NCBI GenBank assembly: GCA_003184365.1
Contig: NKYR01000035.1
Coordinates: 186,001-250,000, forward strand
Length of the DNA: 64,000 bases
Direction of reading: 5' to 3'
Origin: Evernia prunastri
Lineage: Eukaryota; Ascomycota; Lecanoromycetes; Lecanorales; Parmeliaceae
The notes under the pieces: generated by a model
What the model was told of the DNA's origin: nothing
Databases searched by the model: none
What the model saw: the letters and a program-made list of their open reading frames with translations, nothing else
Part shown: one piece after another, positions 56,292 through 64,000 of the stretch
Layout: each line of letters opens with the position of its first letter
How positions within the stretch are numbered: position 1 is the first letter of the stretch
Made by a program: the position numbers and the translations under genes

Positions 56292-57170
56292 GCCTCTCCG
56301 CTGACACGAGTGCCACTACTGATTTCACTAAAAAATATTGCCCTACGTAGCTACAACGTTTGAACCTTACTTTAGGTTCCTACTCTACTCTTAGTCCCGG
56401 GTCACATGTCTTGGCAACCGGATGTGATCGGCCCTCTTGCATCCTGCACCTCGGCTGATCCCTGCCCTTGCACACCCATCTCCATGCCATGCCAAAACAA
56501 CAAGAGCCGGGAATAGCTTCAGTGGCAAGTTTGAGCGACACCCTTATTTTTACACGTTGTACGCTACTCAAAACGCTTTCAAGACTTTTTCCCATATGTA
56601 TGATTGATTGATTTGTTCATACTGGACACCATACAGGTTTCCCCGCAGAGGGTTTCACAGGCATCAAAGGCCCAGGCAGATACCCACTCCCTAGCTAGCT
56701 ATAACTACAAGTATCATCATCAAGTGTGGATCCCCTGAGTCGCATTTGCAATAGATGACACGTTCCCGATCAGAGACGCTGTCTAGGCCATCTATCCCTT
56801 GAGGAAAAGTCTCAAAAAACCCTTAGAACTCAGAGACACTCTCGATATAGAGACAAAAGAGGAAGGTGACTATCGGCATTACACCAGTACAACCCCTAAC
56901 TCTCCCCGGCCACGCATATAGTATAGTAGATCCTCCTCTTGAAGGCCGGGCTTCTGCAAGCCGCTCGTCGGTGGGCTTCTGTCGACCCTCTTTCTCTCGT
57001 GTTATAGTCGTGATCAAGGATCCTCCCGATAGACGACTATTTGAGATACTCATCGCTCTCGTAGCCCCTTACGAATGAACGTGTCCGACCCCTCGTGGAA
57101 GACGCGTGCCTTGTTATCACTGCGTTGCTCTCGGTGGAATCACGCGTGGTTTTTGACCACGCGCGGACTG

Positions 57171-57262
57171 TGCCCCTGTGGGATTCGAACCCACAATAGG
57201 TAGCTGTATCGAGTACAGATCTACCGTTGCCAGTAGCAGTGTGTGTCAAACACCGCCGGGGC
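57171..57262 (-). tRNA. tRNA-like sequence, probably degenerate or atypical
   Basis: On the minus strand the 3' part has a textbook T arm, GTGGG-TTCGAAT-CCCAC, with a perfect internal B box (GGTTCGAATCC). Five bases at the 5' side (GCCCC) can pair with GGGGC after the T arm, giving a partial acceptor stem. Between them several hairpins are possible (GCGGTG/CACTGC, CTAC/GTAG, CTGTA/TACAG), but no arrangement gives a standard D arm plus a seven-base anticodon loop with U33. I cannot assign an anticodon. It may be a tRNA pseudogene, a tRNA with an intron that I misfold, or a tRNA-derived repeat. An adjacent hairpin (57143-57163, CGCGTGGT/ACCACGCG) lies just downstream on this strand. Confidence 0.3.
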
Positions 57263-57435
57263 TTCCCATATGTATGTGGAAACGAATAAGCTTGGCGGTG
57301 CTCACATGCCACATGGCAGCGTCGTAGAATAGAATAGTCACCGTCTTGATCCCTTCATGCCCTATTCGTTATCCTCTTTACTCTATCCTTGTAAACGCTA
57401 CTCCTCCTCTTTTCCCTCCTCTTCCTCCCAGTCCC

Positions 57436-60400
57436 TCATTTCAATGGACTCTCGAAATACCCACTTCCCTCACTCTCCCCACCGTGCCTCCCCCTCCGCA
57501 CAGGCGTCCCCGTTCCACTCGTGCCACTCCCAGCCGCCATCCCCACCTCCGGGGTAACCCTGCCACCCGACAGTACCAGATCAGCATTTCCTCCCCCTAC
57601 ACCACTCCGGCCCTTCGACTTTTCTGCCAAACCTGCTTCATACTCCCACCGTGGCGCAAACTTCGTCTTCTTCGCGTCTCGGTACGCTTTGTTAACCATC
57701 AGTTCCACGATACCCGCGTCGTCAAACTCTTGATACTTCCGCCATATGCGCAGGGCAGTGCGTGCATCTTCGGTACTATCGTGGTTGCCCGTCTGCACCT
57801 CTTCTCTTAGCAAGATATCCGCTAGCATCGCTAGTCTCAGTCTCCGGATGTTGCCTCTTTGAAGGAAAAGGTCGGCCGTGTCAATGACCTGCTCTTTGGG
57901 CACATGCATGTTGATGTAGAGGAAATCGCTACTCAGACCGTGCCCGACGAATATGCAGCCGAGATTGAGCAGCAGCCAAAGCTTCTTATACGCGGTTTTG
58001 AGGCTGACAAGCGAATGCTTCGAGTGGCGCGGGTCCAGGTCCCCTTCTTCGAGACCGGATTTTGGAGTCACGTAATCCACAATCGGTTCATGGATGGTTA
58101 TGTAATCATCTATGAAGGGAATCCCTTCTTCTTCTCCCCCAACCCTGAGAACTGACACACGACCGACACCACGACGAGCAGGATTCACAATGACTCGGGT
58201 ACCGTCCGCTGTGATATCGATCTCCTCGCGTACTAGAATGACCATTTCAGCGTCGATAGCGACGTGAGTGCCCGGTTGGAGAACCTCAACACTAGGTTTT
58301 AGTGTAAGGGCGTCAACGCTGTTGGATTTACTACTGAAGTCAGTAATATAGAGCGCAAAGAGCGTCAGCGATTAATCTCACTTTAAGGATCCATTGTAGT
58401 ACAGACAGCGCAGGTCGAGGGAACCTTTCCATGAGTCGTCAATGTTGTGTCGCCCATGTCGTACTTGATATGTGAGAATGACGGGAGTTTTCCATGGCGT
58501 GACCTCAAGTGCTTCATCCTGTTCGATCCTTTTAACCAGAAAGTCATTAAAAAGGTGCCATTGATTACCCTCTTCTCGAGGACTGCGTTCTGATATAGCG
58601 ACTATAATGATTGTAAGCTCCGAAACCGAGCTGGGTTGCGCGCCACATACCGTTGACAATCGAAACGAGGTGAGACTTCTGCCGGTCTGCGCTTGTAACG
58701 TCGGCCACCAGCCCTACGAGCTCGAAAACGACCGTGGATCCGTGGTATCGAAATGGTTGCAAACTTTCGCCTTCAAGAACCCTCATGTTTCCCCCTTCAA
58801 TGGTGATTCCTATCTCTTGCGGAAGCCAATGGGGTTTGGCCCAAACCTGCTTATTCTTTGGGCTCTTATCTAATCCTGTGTTAATCATGAGGATGGGCGA
58901 AACATCATTTATTGCTCGTCGGCTAGCTAAAGGTGCATATCGTCGACATCGTTGGCACCATCCTCTGCCTTGTGATTCGTTTTGGAAGCCTAGGCTAAGT
59001 ACGTCTGAGAACTTCGGCATGTGACTCCGATTTCTACCAATGGCATTCTATGCTCGTCAACACTCGAAATGAAGCGGAGATGAGTCGATATGGCTCTGGG
59101 AAGGGCTGATACATACTAGGTCTGGATAGGTGAGAGTAGTCACATGTGAGGCGTCATGGCGATAAGTTTCATGATTGCAAATGAGGCAGCGAAGGGTAAG
59201 TTGGCCGTTCGTGATGAAAGTCTGTGCGCAAAATGAGTAGCATGGATAGCGCGGCATAGGTGACGTACTTGGTCAAGAGCAGAATCATAAGGGTCCGCTC
59301 TGCGACAGTCTCGACAGATCTGCTGCAAGAGGAAACGATTGGCAATCGAGATTCTTACGTCTAGAGTGTTTCGCGGGGAAGTTTCTTCTGCAATATGGAG
59401 CTGCGCGACTGGATACCGATGTAAGATTAGCTTGCTGCAGATTTCTTCCGTCTCATGCGCATACCTTCTGGTTGACTGCGGTATGCCATGAGAAAATTTG
59501 TAGCCTGACAGAATTTCCCACGAGATTTCTCCAACATATCGCAGAGGAAGCCTATTTCGCAGAGCAGGCAGCAATCTTCGGCACAACTCCCCGCGACATG
59601 TTGCAAGGCGCTGTTGCGAAAGACGGGAGTGAAACGGAGAAGTTGAAGCAAAGGGTTTAGGTAGGAATTCATGGTGTTGTTTGTCAGCCCGGAATACCGT
59701 GTCTTGTTGTAGTATCTGCCCAAATTTCAGTTGAAAGTATGCGGTCGACTCAACAAACGTACCTGAAATCAAAATCTTCAATTCCAAGCTTACCAAACTT
59801 GATGGTAAGGTTGACGTAGTGGTTTGGTACGTCCGGCTTGGTGTTGTCGGACAACGCAGTATTGAGCAGTGCTTCCGCGGCGCTGCTGATAGGACTGCCG
59901 TTACTAGGGTTATTTTTCGGATCTCGGGCTCTTTCGCTCAATAGCTTCGGTGCCGCAAAAGCCCCCCCATTGGTATCCGTGGACTTCGCTTCTTCAACCT
60001 GGTTTCTAAACAGCTTTCGAGGGTTTGGGGCGATCTGGCCAATACCTCCAGGATTCGGTCGCAGGTTTTTGACGACGTCTGGGTCAATCACCGCAGGATG
60101 TTTTCCCACCTCAAAGAACCGATCATATCCCCAGGCAGACAGAAGTCTCTCGCGATAGTAAGGCATACCGATGAGGTTGAGTGGGCTGCATCGGGAATCA
60201 ATCAGTCAATACACATATCTTCGGTGGAAAGATCAGAACACACAGATCGTCGTCGACTCCCATGGGACGTACATGCAGCACCTCATCTGCAAACTCGGTG
60301 GGGTTGGCAACTTCAGTAAAATGTAACTTCTCGGGAGAACCCCAAAGATGAATAGCATTATCCTGATCCACGATCGCCCATACGTTACCAGAAGGTGAGA

Positions 60401-61484
60401 TCTTCATTGAGGTCGTTACGCTCCTGAGGGTTACATGTAGAATGGCGGCATTATCCGAGTTCATAAAGTCCACTAGATGCAGTTGCCCGCGCTGTGAAGC
60501 AATAAGAGTGGTTGTTGACATTCTAGGGTGCACCTGCACGAAAGCGGCTCCAGCGGGAAAAGATATCGGTGCGAGCACCTCTAATTTCTTGATATCGAAG
60601 ACTTTCACAATATGATCAAGGTGTGGAGCACCGTATGATTTCGTAGACCAACCGCATGTTAGGAGGTAGTCTGTTTTGACGTCCATGCTTCCGATATTGG
60701 AAGAGTGAGCTTGCCATGTCGTGATCACCGTCAGAGTCTCCGGATCAAGAAATTCAATGGAGCCTGTACTTGTTGCTGCGCAAATGTATCGGGACAATTT
60801 CATCATAGTGTAATCTGCGCTTGTAGCGATCTCCTCGACAACTTGACCCTTCTCCAGATCTACCTTGAACATGATTCTCTGACATCCAGCAACCAGTATT
60901 AATGGGCTGTCTTTGCGAAGAAAGCTCATGCAGCAAAGTTTCCTCATGGCATTCTCTCTGTACGAATGTTAGTGGTGGCGGTGAACGCTGCTTTGCGTGG
61001 ACAGACTCGATATGCCAACTGGTCAAACACCGTCTATTCATTAAATGCACACTTCGCGAAGCCAGAGAGATGACTCCTCTCTCATTGAACAGAAACTGCT
61101 CGACATGACCTTCGCTCACTGGATGAGCTTGCAGCGCCGTGTACTTCTCCAGCCGCGAGCCATAATAAGAACTAGCACGTCCCTACATTCGATCGACTCC
61201 CGCGTTAGAGACTGTTGAATATGATAGACGAAAAGGCTCACGTAATCGTCTCCAACCCATAGCAATTCTTCGTGGGTGTCGAATGCAATGGTAGCGATAA
61301 TATGCGCATATTGATTGAAATTTGCCGGAGAAAGCTGTATCTGTCGTACCTTGTATCGGCAAGATGTCAGTCCAATGTACTTCGGCAAGAGCCCGAATTT
61401 ATTCAGATAAGACTGTGTGAATAGTCCTTTGCTAGTCTGAAAAAATATGCGTCGAACTTTTACCTCTTGCCAACCTGCATCCAT
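57436..61484 (-). CDS. PAN2: PAN2, catalytic subunit of the PAN2-PAN3 poly(A) deadenylase
   Basis: Eleven exons: 61464-61484, 61242-61349, 61003-61182, 60244-60953, 59763-60185, 59465-59715, 59269-59408, 59117-59221, 58651-59011, 58382-58601 and 57436-58333, giving 1,138 residues. Domains in order: a WD40 propeller ([60 protein letters not shown]), a linker for PAN3 ([20 protein letters not shown]), a pseudo-ubiquitin-hydrolase domain ([18 protein letters not shown], without a catalytic cysteine at the usual place, as in the family) with Cys pairs CLICNHE and CQRCRRY, and a DEDDh exonuclease with [23 protein letters not shown] and [14 protein letters not shown], so all catalytic acids and the histidine are present. 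PAN2 trims poly(A) tails in the cytoplasm. The donor after WHIES (GTCCAC) is weak; a GC donor slightly downstream is an alternative. An in-frame ATG at 61502 could add six residues. Confidence 0.93.
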
Positions 61485-62120
61485 TGCGGCGATGAAGCTC
61501 AATGTTTTGCAAAAATCGGTCCCCTAGTCTCTATAACAACCGCGGTCCCGTAGTTACCCTATATGATAGCACTGCGATCATAAGGAAAGAGCCAAGCGCC
61601 ATGTAAGGATCGCAGCCCGGGGAGGTCGATATTGCTTATAGATCGACCCCAGGGCATTGTTTGGGAGCTGCTCCAATGGTCTGCGAGCTCTAGATAGCAA
61701 TGTATTGTACGGCACCTTCCAAGGCTTCGTCTAGTTGGAAAACAAGACAAATCTTTGTCTGGCTGCCTGTTGTTTTCGGCAGAGATCGGCTAGCCTTAAA
61801 GATAGGACAGTCCTCGATCCAAGACTTTCACGATTGGCAGCCTCGGCCGGATCAGTGAATCCTACGAGTACATGCCGAAGACGAGCAACGCAGTGTTAGT
61901 ATTTCGTCAATAGTCTGGCGGTCACAGAGTCGAGTGCTAGGGCTCCTTACGGGACTGAATATGCTACAGTAATGTGTATTTACAGGCAATTGCTGCCAGC
62001 CGTTTCACCGGCTCTCTGTATCCGCGCTTCCAGCCTCCGGCATGCTTTCAAATCAAATCACACGTCTGCTGCAAGTTATCTGATACGAAGCACAGCCCAA
62101 AATAACCAAGTTTCGATCGA
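61485..62120. other. Intergenic region
   Basis: 636 bp between PAN2 and the 3' end of PCK1, both on the minus strand. A short minus-strand frame at 61559-61750 shows no domain. PAN2's promoter should lie here. Confidence 0.4.
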
Positions 62121-64000
62121 TCAGATTTGAGGACCGGCTTTTATGACCTCATCGGTAGCCTCATCAGCATATTTTTTAAAGTTCTCAACGAAGAGGCCCC
62201 CCAGTTTCGTGACTTCCTCTTTGAAGTCCGCCGCTCCTGTCCAGGATTTCGCCGGATTGAGGAGCTCTGTGGGGACCCCGGTACAAGTCGTCGGTACGGA
62301 GAGATTGAAGGTTTCATATGTCTCGAATTTGGCCTTCGCAAGCTCGCCTGAGTGGATGGCATCGAGTATTGCCCGGGTATATTTCAATCTATGTTCATCA
62401 GTAAGACTGTATCAAGTATTGGATAAAGAGTGACTCACGGGCAACGCTTGCCACCAGTCGTAGCACCAGCACCAACCCAACCAGTGTTCAGCAGCCATGC
62501 GTTAGCATTGTGATGCGCAATTTTATCAGCTAGCATCTTGGCATAACGCATCGGATGCAGAGCTAAGAACGGCTGAGCGAAGCAAGAAGAGAAAGTCGCT
62601 TGGGGCTCAGTGACACCGTCCTCCGTGCCAGCCATCTTTGATGTGTAACCAGAGATGAAGTGAAACATGGTTTGCTCAGTATTCAGCTTAGAGATAGGCG
62701 GCAAGACACCACGAGCATCACAGGTGAGGAGAATAATGTTGGAGGGGTGTTTGTCGGATACACAAGGAATCTTGGTGTTCTCAATATACTCGATTGGGTA
62801 CGCGCAGCGAGTATTCTCGGTCAATGTTGCGTCATCGTAGTCAACCGTTCGTGTCTCAGGGCTAAAGACAACATTCTCTAGGATGGAACCGAACTTGATG
62901 GCATTGAAGATGTCCGGTTCCTTTTCCGCCGAGAGATTGATGCACTTGGCGTAGCAGCCACCCTCAATATTGAAAACACCTGTGTCACTCCAACAATGCT
63001 CATCATCGCCGATCAGGGCCCGCTTGGTATCTGCGGATAAGGTCGTCTTCCCCGTACCAGAGAGACCGAAAAAGACGGTGACATCGCCGTCTCTACCTTG
63101 ATTGGCAGAAGAGTGTAGAGTCAAGACGTTATGCTTCACAGGCATCTCGTAGAACAGCACCGTGAAAATGCCTTTCTTCATCTCGCCAGCATACTCAGTT
63201 CCCAAGATTACCATTTCCTTCTCGGCAAAATTGATGGCAACAGAAGTGGAGGAGCTCATTCCTGTTGTATATCGATTGGCTGGAAATGAGCCTGCATTAT
63301 AAACAGTGTAATCTGGGCGGAAATGCTGTAGCTCTTCCCTTGATGGCCGGATGAGCATGTTGCGCATGAAGAGCGCATGATATGCTCGAGCACAAACAAT
63401 CCGCACACTGATGCGATACCGCTCATCCCAGCCAGCATAGCCATCAATAACATAGATTCGGTTGCGTGTGTTCAAGTAATCGACAGCCCGTTCCCTGTTG
63501 ATCCTCCATACCTAGAATCGAATGGTCAGGTATCGGCCTCAAGAGACACGTGACTTTGACGATAAGATAAGAGATGCGGGGTTGCATGTTACTTTGCCGA
63601 ACATGCAATGCAAAGAGCCTTGTTTGGATCCCGTTTCACAAAGCCCGCTCACGCATCCAAAAGCGGAGTCGCGAAAAAAAAAGGAACTGACCTGAGGTGA
63701 CATAGGCTTGTTGACAGGACCCCACCAGACTTCCTTTTCCGAGCCTTCTTCTTTCACAATGCGCTTGTCGAGGGGCGAACGCCCTGTCTTGGCGCCGGAA
63801 TATGCGGTCAAAGCTCCCGTTGAGGTGATGGCTGAGCCTGTTTCGTACACCAAGGCATCTTCGTACAAGGCTGCGACAGAGGGATTCGCGATCTCGGATT
63901 CTTAGCCATCGAATTCTACGGCCGCAAGGAAAGGCTTACTATGGAGACACGGTTGTAGTCAATATGGGCCACTTCGTGGAGCTCTTCCTCGATCTCGGTG
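62121..64000 (-). CDS. PCK1: Phosphoenolpyruvate carboxykinase (ATP), 5' end outside window
   Basis: Exons visible: 63940-64000 (cut by the window edge), 63692-63892, 62439-63511 and 62121-62388, about 533 residues of a roughly 550-600-residue family. The enzyme converts oxaloacetate to PEP, the committed step of gluconeogenesis, in the cytosol. Visible landmarks: [69 protein letters not shown], the P-loop [13 protein letters not shown], the metal/ATP site [20 protein letters not shown], and [12 protein letters not shown] near the C-terminus. All are typical of the ATP-dependent class. Introns are 47, 180 and 50 bp; the 180 bp intron is long for this region. Expression is expected to be glucose-repressed from family knowledge; the promoter is not in the window. 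Confidence 0.95.

Larger units (their letters stand above)
54797..57170. other. Long non-coding stretch with low-complexity tracts
   Basis: 2.4 kb without a supportable gene. It contains AAAAG and poly-C tracts (listed separately) and pyrimidine-rich sequence upstream of the sugar porter. A minus-strand frame at 54813-55277 has low-complexity leucine/serine content and no domain. Confidence 0.4.

Noticed and set aside
57143..57163. Hairpin as a transcription terminator
   Set aside because: Eukaryotic context without a following T run on either strand; treated only as an inverted repeat.

Overview
This window is nuclear DNA of a filamentous ascomycete (Pezizomycotina). Its genes are split by short GT-AG introns, mostly 45-80 bp, with CTAAC/CTGAC-like branch sites. 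It carries several fungal-typical families (Pth11/rhodopsin-like membrane protein, PDR-type ABC transporter, DUF2011-type protein, Fmp52, GH18 chitinase). It also has an AT-rich transposon island that looks RIP-mutated. A Dothideomycete origin is my inference only. All exon coordinates below were read by eye from splice motifs and frame continuity.

Layout. 1-4.2 kb: the 5' part of sulfite reductase flavoprotein MET10 (minus), FMP52 (plus) and a conserved two-module protein of unknown function (minus). 4.5-5.0 kb: a 468 bp TA-flanked MITE. 5.8-10 kb: two F-box paralogs (A, B). 10.4-22.4 kb: an FMN-dependent 2-hydroxyacid dehydrogenase, a small secreted protein, a GH18 chitinase, a seven-helix membrane protein and a CYP7/8-like P450, separated by long non-coding stretches. 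22.4-26 kb is gene-poor. 26-32.3 kb: three more F-box paralogs (C minus, D and E plus). 32.8-38.4 kb: an FAD monooxygenase with a defective-looking splice donor, a secreted protein and saccharopine dehydrogenase LYS1. 38.5-42.7 kb: an AT-rich element with 30 bp terminal inverted repeats, containing head-to-head LTR-like repeats and two N positions. 42.8-46.2 kb: a DUF2011-like protein, a cysteine-rich single-pass membrane protein and a class II aldolase/adducin protein. 47.2-54.8 kb: a full-size PDR transporter and a sugar porter, convergent across microsatellite DNA. 57.4-61.5 kb: deadenylase subunit PAN2. 62.1-64 kb: PEP carboxykinase, 5' end cut off by the window edge.

How the genes relate. 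The housekeeping genes are unconnected in pathway: sulfur assimilation (MET10), lysine (LYS1), gluconeogenesis (PCK1), mRNA turnover (PAN2). The distinctive content is the five-member family of F-box proteins with a shared propeller-like C-terminal region. Four of the five keep the same first intron. Copies are in different states: E is intact, C has lost its first exon or moved its start, A has a frameshift just after the F-box, B has a C-terminal frame switch that adds a new tail, and D carries one in-frame TAG in a RIP-compatible context. This is the best candidate for an undescribed system: a rapidly turning over set of SCF-type substrate receptors. I see no polyketide or peptide synthetase gene, CRISPR or operon-like structure.
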